DNA of 64,000 nt, from NCBI RefSeq assembly GCF_000687835.1, contig NZ_JHYB01000004.1:91001-155000 (forward strand), given 5' to 3'. The position numbers were made by a program, and so were the translations under genes. Shown here in pieces: positions 45,817 through 54,842 of this stretch. Origin of the DNA: Haploplasma modicum ATCC 29102 (GTDB taxonomy: Bacteria > Bacillota_I > Bacilli_A > Acholeplasmatales > Acholeplasmataceae). How positions within the stretch are numbered: the stretch's first letter is position 1; every line of letters starts with the position of its first letter. The notes below the pieces were generated by a model, which did no database searches, was not told the origin of the DNA, and was given only the letters and a program-made list of their open reading frames with translations.

Positions 45817-46542
45817 TACATCTAATTTTGTAATTAATTTTTCATATCTTTCATTTAACTTTCTAACGATAAATTCTTTAATTGATTTTAAGTCTTTATT
45901 AATTTTAAATTCTTCAATTGCTTTAAAATATTCTTCTCTTTCTGTAACATTAATTGAGATTGGTAAGTAATTATCTTTCATTAAATAAAAATTTAAAATT
46001 AATCTACCTAACTTACCGTTAGAATCTAAGAATGGATGAATTTTAGCCAAACTTGCATTCAAATAAATTCCTTTATCAAAATATGATAAATCATTTTCTT
46101 TTAAGTATTCAAAAACTTTGCGCATACGATCATATACTTTAATGAAATCGGGTGGTTGATGAGCTGCCTTGAAAATTTGGATATTAACGTTTCTATAAAC
46201 ACCGCCAATATATATTTCATCTGCAAGTACACTATGTAGATCTTTAATATCTTCTTCTGTCAAATCTTTTTTTTCTTTAGTCCATTTAATAATTAATTCA
46301 AAAGCTTTTTTGTGATTAGATAATTCTTTAACTTCTCTTTCACTGTAGTCTGGTATTTTATTTAATTCAAAGAAATACTTTACTTTTTCATACGGTATTT
46401 TATTCATACCTTCCAAACTAATAGCATCATAGTTATAGATTGGTAGAAAATCATGAATAAAATAATCAATACTATCTATTTCTCGCTCCTTCATTAAATT
46501 TTCCAAACTTTTTTTGTTTAGTTCTAATAATGTCATACTCAT
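45814..46542 (-). CDS. Fic-domain protein with divergent active site
   Basis: 242 residues. The Fic motif is HPFLDSNGKLGR, close to HPFxDGNGRxGR but with Gly to Ser and Arg to Lys substitutions, so NMPylation may be weakened or altered. An inhibitory-helix-like IEG/N motif appears as ISLEGMN near residue 42, lacking the usual Ser/Thr at the -4 position. Family members attach AMP or other groups to proteins. Single gene, no antitoxin beside it; the own terminator overlaps its stop. Confidence 0.82.
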   Translation of the reverse strand: MSMTLLELNKKSLENLMKEREIDSIDYFIHDFLPIYNYDAISLEGMNKIPYEKVKYFFELNKIPDYSEREVKELSNHKKAFELIIKWTKEKKDLTEEDIKDLHSVLADEIYIGGVYRNVNIQIFKAAHQPPDFIKVYDRMRKVFEYLKENDLSYFDKGIYLNASLAKIHPFLDSNGKLGRLILNFYLMKDNYLPISINVTEREEYFKAIEEFKINKDLKSIKEFIVRKLNERYEKLITKLDV

Positions 46543-46585
46543 AATTTATTCTCCTTTTAATTTTTCATTATAAAAAGTTGTCTTT

Positions 46586-46619
46586 AAAAAGAAGAAGGAC
46601 ACTCTAAAAGAATGTCCTT
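46586..46619 (-). terminator. Cold-shock gene terminator
   Basis: Stem AAGGACACTC/GAATGTCCTT (46595-46604, 46610-46619, one wobble), 5-nt loop, T-rich tail on the minus strand. Confidence 0.85.
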
Positions 46620-46633
46620 TTGCTTTAAGTATA

Positions 46634-46831
46634 TTAAAGTTTTACTACGTTACCAGCTTGTTCGCCACGGTCGCCGCTTATAACATCAAATTCTACTACA
46701 TCGCCTTCTGCTAATGTTTTGTATCCATCAGATTTGATTGCACTGAAATGTACGAAAATATCTTTTCCTTCTTCAGTTGAGATGAATCCGTATCCTTTTT
46801 CAGAATTAAACCATTTTACTTTTCCTGTCAT
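46634..46831 (-). CDS. csp: Cold-shock domain protein
   Basis: 65 residues, a complete single OB-fold: RNP1 KGYGFI (12-17) and RNP2 IFVHF, starting [17 protein letters not shown]. Binds single-stranded RNA/DNA as RNA chaperone. Strong promoter (46883-46911) and AAGGAG site. I cannot tell cold-induced from constitutive copies, and the leader is short (about 45 nt). Confidence 0.95.
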   Translation of the reverse strand: MTGKVKWFNSEKGYGFISTEEGKDIFVHFSAIKSDGYKTLAEGDVVEFDVISGDRGEQAGNVVKL

Positions 46832-46882
46832 TATAAAATTACTCCTTCTTTAGTTCTCGCAGTTATTATCACTACATTAGTT

Positions 46883-46911
46883 ATTATACAACATATTTAA
46901 TTAAAATACAA
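46883..46911 (-). promoter_or_regulatory. Cold-shock gene promoter
   Basis: Minus strand: TTGTAT (46906-46911), 17-nt spacer, TATAAT (46883-46888). Confidence 0.82.
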
Positions 46912-46929
46912 CGTAAAAATTTTTATCTC

Positions 46930-46957
46930 TTGTATTTATCATTTTTTTTAGTATAAT
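46930..46957 (+). promoter_or_regulatory. tRNA-Thr promoter
   Basis: Plus strand: TTGTAT (46930-46935), 16-nt spacer, TATAAT (46952-46957), 10 nt before the tRNA 5' end; divergent from csp. Confidence 0.75.
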
Positions 46958-46967
46958 ATCTCCACGG

Positions 46968-47041
46968 GCCTCTATAGTTTAATGGTAAAATGCAGCAATG
47001 GTAATGCTGAGATACAAGTTCGATTCTCGTTAGAGGCACCA
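46968..47041 (+). tRNA. tRNA-Thr (GGT anticodon)
   Basis: 74 nt with encoded CCA. Acceptor GCCTCTA/TAGAGGC, D arm GTTTAATGGTAAAAT, anticodon stem CAGCA/TGCTG with loop ATGGTAA (anticodon GGT) and T loop TTCGATT. The T stem carries one A-C mismatch (positions 51-63). A terminator follows; it has its own promoter. Confidence 0.85.
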
Positions 47042-47052
47042 GAAGAATTCTT

Positions 47053-47077
47053 AACGACTTATTAAGTCGTTTTTTTA
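47053..47077 (+). terminator. tRNA-Thr terminator
   Basis: Stem AACGACTT/AAGTCGTT (47053-47060, 47064-47071), 3-nt loop, T7 on the plus strand. Confidence 0.85.
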
Positions 47078-48271
47078 TTAATCGATGTTATTTTCTGTTT
47101 GTTCCTCAAAATTAAACAAAACCTTACATAAATAAGGAACAAATGGCAGTTTATATGTTAATTCTTCAATTACCTTTCCTATATTAATAACTGGAGCTAA
47201 AAATGAGTACTGATTTAATAAACTGTTACTATTACTTATAAAGTACTCATGATTATCAGCTAAGTTTAATAAATGCTCGTACTGTTTTTTTAAGAGTTCT
47301 AATGCTTCACTATCTAAATTATGATTTTTAACACTATTAACTAAATTAAATAGTTTTACTGCTTCTTCTGAGTTTCCATTCTTATAATAAAAGGCTGAGA
47401 TTAAATATGCTAATTCTCTCCCATATTTACTAGATGCAAGAAAACTAACATTATAGTAATCTATTATTTTATTTGTCTCTTCTATTTTTACAGTCTTTAA
47501 ATACATTGTTAAATAATAAGTGCTAAGTACAATATCAAACATTTTATTAGATAGTCTTTTTTCTTCTAAGTCTTTTTTTATTAATTCTAAAAAGAAATCA
47601 TTTTCTAACATACTATTTATATCACTAAACTGTCTATACTGAAGAATTTGAACTAAAGCAAACCTATCATCTTTTTTCATCTTATCAAAAGCTACATAGT
47701 CACCATAAATTTCATCAGTATTTAATTTAGATGAAAAAATAATAAGTAACGTCATAAAAAAACTAGTAATAAAAAGTAAGCTCATTAAACCTAGTAATAT
47801 GCTTGATTTAAATAAAAACCAAGATAAGAAAAATAATACAGTAACAATAATAAAATATATTATAGATGTATTAGGTCCAGCAATTAAAGCATTAGTAAAT
47901 TTTTTTCTAGTTAGATGATATTCTTCATCATTTTCGATTGGATCAAAATTTGGAACAACAAACCCGCCAAGCATTTTAAAATTTTTAGGATATACCTTAA
48001 ACTTTACTTTCTTATCATTTACAATAAAGCCGAAAATAATAAAAAATAATGCTTTGATTTTTACTCCTTGAAAAATAAAGCTAAACATATGACCTAGTTC
48101 ATGGATTAAGATATTTAGCACTAAAAATAAGATTATAAGTGGTAAATATAATAAAAAATGCACAGACTTAAATCCCATAATTAGTTTATGATAATAGCCA
48201 CTATGAATTAAAATACTCATTAGTAAGCCAAAGATTGTTGCTGAAATTATAATAAATAAGATTTTTTTCAT
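47078..48271 (-). CDS. M50-like membrane metalloprotease with C-terminal helical domain
   Basis: 397 residues. Transmembrane spans at about 5-22, 38-56, 75-85, 137-158 and 160-180. The zinc motif HELGH (57-61) lies in a membrane segment, as in site-2 proteases, followed by AGPNTSIIYF. A cytosolic C-terminal half (about 200-395) is helical and may be TPR-like (YKNGNSEEAVKLFNLVNSV). The third metal ligand typical of S2P (Asp in an NPDG-like motif) is not obvious. It lies alone between two tRNA genes on the other strand. Substrate unknown. Confidence 0.72.
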   Translation of the reverse strand: MKKILFIIISATIFGLLMSILIHSGYYHKLIMGFKSVHFLLYLPLIILFLVLNILIHELGHMFSFIFQGVKIKALFFIIFGFIVNDKKVKFKVYPKNFKMLGGFVVPNFDPIENDEEYHLTRKKFTNALIAGPNTSIIYFIIVTVLFFLSWFLFKSSILLGLMSLLFITSFFMTLLIIFSSKLNTDEIYGDYVAFDKMKKDDRFALVQILQYRQFSDINSMLENDFFLELIKKDLEEKRLSNKMFDIVLSTYYLTMYLKTVKIEETNKIIDYYNVSFLASSKYGRELAYLISAFYYKNGNSEEAVKLFNLVNSVKNHNLDSEALELLKKQYEHLLNLADNHEYFISNSNSLLNQYSFLAPVINIGKVIEELTYKLPFVPYLCKVLFNFEEQTENNID

Positions 48272-48289
48272 TTTTCCATCCTTTTATTG

Positions 48290-48318
48290 TTGACATTGTA
48301 GATATAATTTGCTATCAT
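48290..48318 (+). promoter_or_regulatory. tRNA-Gly promoter
   Basis: Plus strand: consensus TTGACA (48290-48295), 17-nt spacer, TATCAT (48313-48318), 13 nt before the tRNA. Confidence 0.85.
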
Positions 48319-48331
48319 AATAAGGTAGTTT

Positions 48332-48406
48332 GTGGGCGTCGTATAATGGTTATTACAAGTGCTTGCCAAGCATTAAATGAGGGTTCGATTCCCTTCGCCC
48401 GCTCCA
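48332..48406 (+). tRNA. tRNA-Gly (GCC anticodon)
   Basis: 75 nt with encoded CCA. Acceptor GTGGGCG/CGCCCGC, anticodon stem AGTGC/GCATT (one wobble) with loop TTGCCAA (anticodon GCC), T loop TTCGATT. Own promoter and terminator. Confidence 0.93.
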
Positions 48407-48419
48407 GTTAATTATTAGT

Positions 48420-48440
48420 GGCCCATTAGGGCCTTTTTTT
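48420..48440 (+). terminator. tRNA-Gly terminator
   Basis: GGCCC-ATTA-GGGCC (48420-48433) followed by T7 on the plus strand. Confidence 0.85.
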
Positions 48441-48496
48441 ATGAAAATTAATAATAACTTTAATTAATTATACCAACTAATTAAAGACATAACAAG

Positions 48497-48528
48497 AACA
48501 TTAGTATATTACTATATTAATGTTTTTT
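48497..48528 (+). terminator. Second plus-strand terminator downstream of tRNA-Gly
   Basis: Stem AACATTAGTATA/TATATTAATGTT (48497-48508, 48513-48524, one wobble), 4-nt loop, T6 tail. No plus-strand gene lies between 48441 and 48496, so it is either a back-up for the tRNA or marks a tiny RNA. Confidence 0.6.
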
Positions 48529-48529
48529 A

Positions 48530-48571
48530 TTTATAAAAATAAAAGTCTTTAAGAAATTAATCTCAAAGACT
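48530..48571 (-). terminator. Glycogen operon terminator
   Basis: Stem AGTCTTTAAGA/TCTCAAAGACT (48544-48554, 48561-48571, one mismatch), 6-nt loop, T-rich tail on the minus strand, directly at the pullulanase stop. Confidence 0.82.
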
Positions 48572-50504
48572 ACTTAATATCTGTAAATATATAAATTCCA
48601 GGATATTTTAAAATATAGTTGTTTTCATTTTTAATTACTTCAAAACTTTTAAAAATATTTGATCCACTATCTTTAATAATTGATTCATTAAAATCATTTT
48701 TAATGTAGATTCTTAAAACTTTAGCTCCACTAATAACTTCATTAATAATTAAGTTATCCGCTACTTTGTAAGTAGACTTATTACTATATTTTGTTAAATA
48801 TTTTTTTCTTAAGTTTAGTATTTCTTTTAGTTTATTAATTGATTCTGGAATATCCCATTTAATACCATTGTAGGTATCATCTAAGTTATATGAGTTATTA
48901 CTTAGTTTTTTTGATCGATATAATTCTTGACCAGCATGATAAAAAATAATTCCCTTAGAGATAGCTAATAGATGATTTGCAAAATCTAAGTAATAATATA
49001 TTCTATCTTTACTTATATTTCTTAATGTTAAAAAATCATATGAGGTTAAATTATCATGACAATCTAGGTAATTAATACTTTGAATACTTTCTTCAAATAT
49101 GTTTGCTGAGCCCTTAAGGGCAATTAAAACATCTTCTAAGTTATTATTATTTCCTGTAATATAGCCTGAATTAAGACTATACTGACCACCTTTTATCACA
49201 TCTCTAAAATAATCGTTGAAATGGCTGTAATAGGCAAACTTAGAACTATTTCTCATGGTTGCTCTTTGGTCAATATCAATCACATTATCCATATTCCAAC
49301 CTTCACCATATAAAATAATATTATCATTAATCTTTGATAGTTCTACTTTTATTTGTCTCATTGTTTCAATGTCCATTAATCCCATTAAATCAAATCTGTA
49401 ACCATCAAACTTAAATGTTTTTGTAAGATATATTAAACTATCAACAATTAGTTTTCTTACCATATAGTTATTAGTATTTATATCATTACCGACAAGCGAA
49501 AAGTTTGTGTTTTTATTATTGTGGTTATGTCTATAAAAATATCCAGGAACTAATTTGTCATATGGGAAAATATTTCTTTCATATACATGATTATAAACAA
49601 CATCTAATGTAACTCCTAAATTATTTTTATGTGCATAATCAACTAGTTTTTTAACTTCATTAATTCTTAGGTAGTAGTCACTAGGATTACTACTATAATA
49701 ACCAGATAGGGTAAAGTACTGAGCTGGATTGTAGCCCCAGTTATAGTACTTATCTTTATTAAATTCATCAACACCAATAAAATCTTGAAGTGGTAATAAT
49801 TGTAAATGTGACATCCCTAAATCTTTAATATATTCAATAACTGATTTACCTAAGAGATTACTATATTCTGTTAAGCCTAAATAATTCTTTTTGCTTTTGA
49901 CATCAAGGTATACTGATAAATCTCTAACATGACCTTCATAAATAACTGTATCTTCTTTATTTATACGAATAAAATCATGATAAGTCTTACTTGTTTGATT
50001 GATATCGATAACTAAAGAGTAATCTAAGTTACCAGCAATTGCATAAGGATCTATTACTTTTTCTGTTTTATGATTTAGAGTTACTAAATAGTAATATTTA
50101 GCATCTAGTAAGTTTTCAGCAATTGTTACTTTCCAGATTGGATTTTCATATGTCATTTCATATTTCTTATCATTTAGCACTAAAGTAATATTGGTAGCAA
50201 CCGGTGAAAATACTCTAAACTCCGTTTCTAAATCACTATACTTAAAGCCTAAAAAACCATCATAACGATAGTTTTCTTCAAAGTCTTTTTGTAATGTGAC
50301 TAATCCTATATTTAAGTTGTATAAGTGATTATTTACTTTAATTTTATTATCTAAATGAAGTTTAATTCTTTCGCTTGATTTAAAGTACTGGTTTTTTCCT
50401 TTTACTTCAATGAAAGATAACTTTAAGTCATTTATATATACATCATTAATATAATTATATGTTTCAATTCTAACTAAATTATAATCATCAATATAACATT
50501 TCAT
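48570..50504 (-). CDS. Type I pullulanase/debranching enzyme (GH13)
   Basis: 644 residues, no signal peptide, so intracellular. CBM48-like domain (about 80-170), GH13 barrel with YNWGYNP (type I pullulanase mark), DGYRFDLMG (nucleophile Asp), LYGEGWN (acid/base Glu) and LDCHDN, then a C-terminal beta domain. Cleaves alpha-1,6 branches left by phosphorylase. Last gene of glgA-glgC-glgP-glgB; 4 nt after glgB. AmyX-type or GlgX-type substrate range cannot be told from sequence. Confidence 0.9.
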   Translation of the reverse strand: MKCYIDDYNLVRIETYNYINDVYINDLKLSFIEVKGKNQYFKSSERIKLHLDNKIKVNNHLYNLNIGLVTLQKDFEENYRYDGFLGFKYSDLETEFRVFSPVATNITLVLNDKKYEMTYENPIWKVTIAENLLDAKYYYLVTLNHKTEKVIDPYAIAGNLDYSLVIDINQTSKTYHDFIRINKEDTVIYEGHVRDLSVYLDVKSKKNYLGLTEYSNLLGKSVIEYIKDLGMSHLQLLPLQDFIGVDEFNKDKYYNWGYNPAQYFTLSGYYSSNPSDYYLRINEVKKLVDYAHKNNLGVTLDVVYNHVYERNIFPYDKLVPGYFYRHNHNNKNTNFSLVGNDINTNNYMVRKLIVDSLIYLTKTFKFDGYRFDLMGLMDIETMRQIKVELSKINDNIILYGEGWNMDNVIDIDQRATMRNSSKFAYYSHFNDYFRDVIKGGQYSLNSGYITGNNNNLEDVLIALKGSANIFEESIQSINYLDCHDNLTSYDFLTLRNISKDRIYYYLDFANHLLAISKGIIFYHAGQELYRSKKLSNNSYNLDDTYNGIKWDIPESINKLKEILNLRKKYLTKYSNKSTYKVADNLIINEVISGAKVLRIYIKNDFNESIIKDSGSNIFKSFEVIKNENNYILKYPGIYIFTDIK

Positions 50505-50508
50505 GTTA

Positions 50509-52359
50509 TCATTCTTTCTTTAACTTCAAAATTATTCCGGCAAGGGAAGATACTTTTACTTTTAAGTAATAAGGATAACCATTTCTATCTCCCTTTATGG
50601 TTTTAAGTGGTAATCCATTATAATTGTTTTCTCCGCCGTATTCTATTTTGTTACTATTTAATATTTCTATATATTCGCCCCTACTTGGAACACCAATTTC
50701 ATATTCTTCATAATAATTAGGTGTCATATTTAAAACTACCAATAAAGTTTCTTTACTTGATTTTCTAAGATAACTAAAGACACTTGAATCATGGTGATCA
50801 TTAATAATCCATTTAAATCCTTTTGGGTTGTGGTCTAATTCATACATTGCTTTATTGTATTTATAAACATGCGCTAAATCTCTAAAATAGCGATGTAATT
50901 TTTGATGAGCTTCAAAGTCTGCAAGAACATTCCAGTCTAATTCCTTATTAAAGTCCCATTCACTAAATGAGCCAAAGTCTTGCCCCATAAATAATAATTT
51001 CTTACCTGGGAAAGTCATGTAATAAGTAAACATTAATCTTAAATTAGCAAATTTAAGATTATAATCCCCTGGCATTTTATTAAGGAGACTTCCTTTCATA
51101 TGAACTACTTCATCATGTGAAAATGGCAAAATAAATTGTTCATTATAAGCATATACCATACTAAATGTAATTAGGTTGCTGTGGTATTTACGGTAAATTG
51201 GATCTTTCTTGAAATATTCTAAAGTGTCATTCATAAATCCCATATTCCACTTATAATTAAAACCTATTCCACCACTACTTACACTGTGGGTAACTTTAGG
51301 ATATGCAGTTGAATCCTCTGCACTAAAGATTAATCTATCATCTTTATTAAAAATAATTGTTGATAATTCTTTTAAATAGTTTATTGCATTATTATTAGTG
51401 CCATTAGCTTCATTTCCTAAGTAATAAATAAGATTTGATACAGCATCAATTCTAAAACCATCAAGATGAAAATAATCAAGCCAAAAAATTAGAGCTGAAC
51501 TCATAAAGCTTCTAGTTATGCCTTTTGAAAAGTCAAGATTAGATGTTCCCCAAACAACATTTTCACGTAGAAAGTCATTTTCTATTTCATAAAGTGGTGT
51601 CCCATCAAACATGGATAAACCAAAATCATCTTTATTTATATGGCCTAAAACCCAGTCAATAATAACACCAATATTTGCTTGGTGTAATCTATCAATTAAA
51701 TACATTAAGTCCTTAGGACTACCAAATCTTGATGTTGCAGCAAAAAATCCTGTACCTTGATAACCCCATGAATCATCTAGTGGATGTTCATAGACTGGTA
51801 GAAACTCAACATGAGTATATCCCATATAATTAATATAGTTTATTAATTCATCTGCTAGCTTATTATAAGTTTTAAACCTACCGAATTCTCTTTGCCATGA
51901 ACCCAAATGCATTTCATAGATTAATACTGGTTCTTTATATGGTTTTACTTTATTTTTAAACCATGATGAATCATTCCAATTATAATTATCTATATCATAA
52001 ACTCTAGATGCATTATTCGGTCTTTGTTCAGCATAAAAAGCAAAAGGATCACTTTTATAAAGTGTTTTGTGATCCTTAGTTACTATTTTATACTTATATG
52101 TTTCATATTCTAAATTTTTATTAATGGTAATGCTATAAAGCCCAAATTGGTCGATTTTATCTAGTTTATAGTTATCCCCATTATAGTTATTAAAACTACC
52201 AACAAGCCTTACTTCTAGGGCGTGTGGTGCATATAACGTAAATTTTGTGGCGTAGATATTTCCTGTAATGTCTCTTAGTAGATGTGACCCCATCCATTTA
52301 TGTGCGTTTAATGATTTTCCTTGTAAAAACAAACTAAATTCTTGATGAATATCAAACAT
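50509..52359 (-). CDS. glgB: 1,4-alpha-glucan branching enzyme
   Basis: 616 residues from ATG 52359, with GGGGGT upstream. CBM48 domain (about 30-125), GH13 barrel with the nucleophile in DGFRIDAVSN, the acid/base in IFSAEDSTAYP and FSHDEVVH, then a C-terminal beta domain. It adds alpha-1,6 branches to growing glycogen. About 10 nt after glgP in the operon. Confidence 0.95.
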   Translation of the reverse strand: MFDIHQEFSLFLQGKSLNAHKWMGSHLLRDITGNIYATKFTLYAPHALEVRLVGSFNNYNGDNYKLDKIDQFGLYSITINKNLEYETYKYKIVTKDHKTLYKSDPFAFYAEQRPNNASRVYDIDNYNWNDSSWFKNKVKPYKEPVLIYEMHLGSWQREFGRFKTYNKLADELINYINYMGYTHVEFLPVYEHPLDDSWGYQGTGFFAATSRFGSPKDLMYLIDRLHQANIGVIIDWVLGHINKDDFGLSMFDGTPLYEIENDFLRENVVWGTSNLDFSKGITRSFMSSALIFWLDYFHLDGFRIDAVSNLIYYLGNEANGTNNNAINYLKELSTIIFNKDDRLIFSAEDSTAYPKVTHSVSSGGIGFNYKWNMGFMNDTLEYFKKDPIYRKYHSNLITFSMVYAYNEQFILPFSHDEVVHMKGSLLNKMPGDYNLKFANLRLMFTYYMTFPGKKLLFMGQDFGSFSEWDFNKELDWNVLADFEAHQKLHRYFRDLAHVYKYNKAMYELDHNPKGFKWIINDHHDSSVFSYLRKSSKETLLVVLNMTPNYYEEYEIGVPSRGEYIEILNSNKIEYGGENNYNGLPLKTIKGDRNGYPYYLKVKVSSLAGIILKLKKE

Positions 52360-52372
52360 CACTCTACCCCCA

Positions 52373-54736
52373 TTATTTTATTTTTGTTAAATGCCAAATA
52401 TCGTTATTATATTGTTCAATTGTTCTATCTGATGTAAAGAATCCTGCTTTTGCAATATTCACTATTACTTTTTCAAACCAATTATCCTTGTCTTTATAAT
52501 TATTATTAGCTATTTCTTGTGCCTTTACGTAAGCATCAAAATCTTTTAAGACAAAGAAATAATCACTGTTTAATAAACTATGTTTAATATTATCAAAATG
52601 ATGTGGATTTTTATTTAGGGTTTGAATAAATTCAAAGATATCAATTAATCTTTGATCATTGTCATATATTTCTCTTGGTTTATAGTTATTTTTTTCATAC
52701 ATATCTAAAACTTCTTTAGCTGTCATTCCAAAGATAAATTCATTTTCAGAACCAGCAAGTTCAGCAATTTCTACGTTTGCGCCATCTAATGTTCCAATAG
52801 TTAGTGCTCCATTTAACATGAATTTCATATTACCTGTTCCACTTGCTTCTTTTGAAGCCGTTGAAATTTGTTCTGATAAGTCAGCAGCAGTCATAATGTA
52901 TTCAGCATATGTAACATTATAGTTTTCAACAAATACTACTTTAATTAGATCATTTACTTCAAAGTCACTATTTATTACTTTACTTACTGTATTAATAAGT
53001 TCAATAATGCTTTTTGCCATGTGATAACTTGGGGCAGCTTTTGCTCCAAAAATAAAACTTTGTGGATGGAAATTTGCTCTGAATTCTTGATCTTTTTTAA
53101 GTCTTAAGTATAAATAGATAATATGCATAATATTTAAGAGTTGTCTCTTATATTCGTGTAATCTTTTTACTTGGATGTCAAAAATACTATTTGGATCTAA
53201 TTCAATTCCTTCAAGTTCTTTAATACGTTTTGCAAGCTGAATCTTTTTTGCCATTTTCATATCAATAATTTCTTTTTTTAACTTTTTATCTTCTTTAAAT
53301 TTCAATAATTCTTCGATTTTTGATAGATCATAGCGCCAATCCTTACCGATCCACTTGTCTAAAATAGCTACTAATTCAGTATTTATGTGCATCATCCATC
53401 TACGATGAGTAATTCCATTTGTTTTGTTATTAAATCTTTCCGGATATATTTTATAAAAATTATTAAATGTTGTATTTTTTAAGATTTCAGTATGAAGTGC
53501 AGCAACACCATTAGTACTATGTGTCCCATAGATACAAATGTTTGCCATTCTAAGACTATTTGTTCCAATTAACTTCATATTATAAATGTCTGTCTCATGA
53601 ACATTTAATTTTTCTAATTCTAAAACAAATCTACGGTCCATTTCTTTAATTATTTCATAGATTCTTGGCAATAATTCTCTAAATAGTTTTATGTCCCATT
53701 TTTCAAGTGCTTCTTGCATAATTGTATGATTTGTAAAGGAACAAGCATTTTTTGTTATTTCCCATGCTTCATCATAACCTAATTTAAATACATCCATTAA
53801 TCCTCTCATTAATTCAGGAATAATTAAGGTTGGATGAGTGTCATTGATTTGAAATGCATAATATTTATGTAATTCTCTTATATCTCTACCTAAACTTAAA
53901 TGTTCTTTAATTGCTGCTTGAATTCCTGATGCACTTAATAAATATTGTTGTTGTAGTCTAATTTTCTTACCTTCATATGTTGAATCATCAGGATATAAGG
54001 AATCAGATATTTTATTAACCATTTGATAATACTTTTCATCTTTAAATTCCTGTAGTTCTGATGCTTCAGTACTCCATAGTCTAAGTGTTGTTACAACATT
54101 GTTTTCATTACCAACAATCTTTACGTCATAAGGTACTGCCTTAATCCAAATTGGTTCTTTTAAGACTGTATCTTCAACATAACCGAAAAATGGAATATCA
54201 ATTGCTTCATCTTCTATTTTTTCTTCCCAATAAAATCCTTTATCTAACCATGGATCTGGTTTTTCAATTTGTTGATTGTTAACAAATTCTTGAATAAAAA
54301 ATCCTTTAGTATATCTAATACTATTACCATAAAGTGGTAATCCCAGTGATGCTGCTGAATCTAAGAAACAAGCTGCAAGTCTACCAAGACCACCATTACC
54401 TAGACCTGTATCTTCTTCTACATCTTCTATTTTATTAATATCAATATTAAAATCTTTAAAAGCCTCTTTAACGATTTGATAATTACCACTATTTTGCAAG
54501 TTATTTGTTATTAGTCTACCCATTAAAAATTCCATTGAAAAATAAATTGCTTTTTTTAAACCCTTTTCTTTTATAAGTAAGTTTGTATTATTATAATCCT
54601 CATCTAAATTCTTATTTAACAACATTGCAAGTGATGCATAAAGCTGTGCTGTTGTAGCATTTTCCACTGTTGTTCTAAAGTTTTTATCTAAGGCGTTAAT
54701 ATACTCCTTCTTAAAATGTTCTTTATCTTTAAACAC
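52373..54736 (-). CDS. glgP: Glycogen phosphorylase
   Basis: 787 residues from a GTG at 54736 (reading MFKDKEHFKKEYINAL). The upstream ATG at 54745 abuts the AAAGG site with no spacing, whereas the GTG has about 8 nt. GT35 fold with the PLP-lysine motif EASGTGNMKF and GTLDGANVEI. Releases glucose-1-phosphate. A 106-nt gap from glgC holds a weak promoter-like stretch and an AACCGGTT palindrome, so partial independence is possible. Confidence 0.95.
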   Translation of the reverse strand: MFKDKEHFKKEYINALDKNFRTTVENATTAQLYASLAMLLNKNLDEDYNNTNLLIKEKGLKKAIYFSMEFLMGRLITNNLQNSGNYQIVKEAFKDFNIDINKIEDVEEDTGLGNGGLGRLAACFLDSAASLGLPLYGNSIRYTKGFFIQEFVNNQQIEKPDPWLDKGFYWEEKIEDEAIDIPFFGYVEDTVLKEPIWIKAVPYDVKIVGNENNVVTTLRLWSTEASELQEFKDEKYYQMVNKISDSLYPDDSTYEGKKIRLQQQYLLSASGIQAAIKEHLSLGRDIRELHKYYAFQINDTHPTLIIPELMRGLMDVFKLGYDEAWEITKNACSFTNHTIMQEALEKWDIKLFRELLPRIYEIIKEMDRRFVLELEKLNVHETDIYNMKLIGTNSLRMANICIYGTHSTNGVAALHTEILKNTTFNNFYKIYPERFNNKTNGITHRRWMMHINTELVAILDKWIGKDWRYDLSKIEELLKFKEDKKLKKEIIDMKMAKKIQLAKRIKELEGIELDPNSIFDIQVKRLHEYKRQLLNIMHIIYLYLRLKKDQEFRANFHPQSFIFGAKAAPSYHMAKSIIELINTVSKVINSDFEVNDLIKVVFVENYNVTYAEYIMTAADLSEQISTASKEASGTGNMKFMLNGALTIGTLDGANVEIAELAGSENEFIFGMTAKEVLDMYEKNNYKPREIYDNDQRLIDIFEFIQTLNKNPHHFDNIKHSLLNSDYFFVLKDFDAYVKAQEIANNNYKDKDNWFEKVIVNIAKAGFFTSDRTIEQYNNDIWHLTKIK

Positions 54737-54842
54737 TATTATCATCCTTTCTAGTTTGCCGCATTTGAGTATATTTTAACATAATAAAGCGTTATTATTT
54801 TATCTATTAGATATAGAACCGGTTTTTTAATTACATTTTTTA

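Noticed and set aside
54790..54842. Possible terminator between glgC and glgP (AACCGGTT)
   Set aside because: Only an 8-bp palindrome without a loop or suitable T-run in the transcribed direction.
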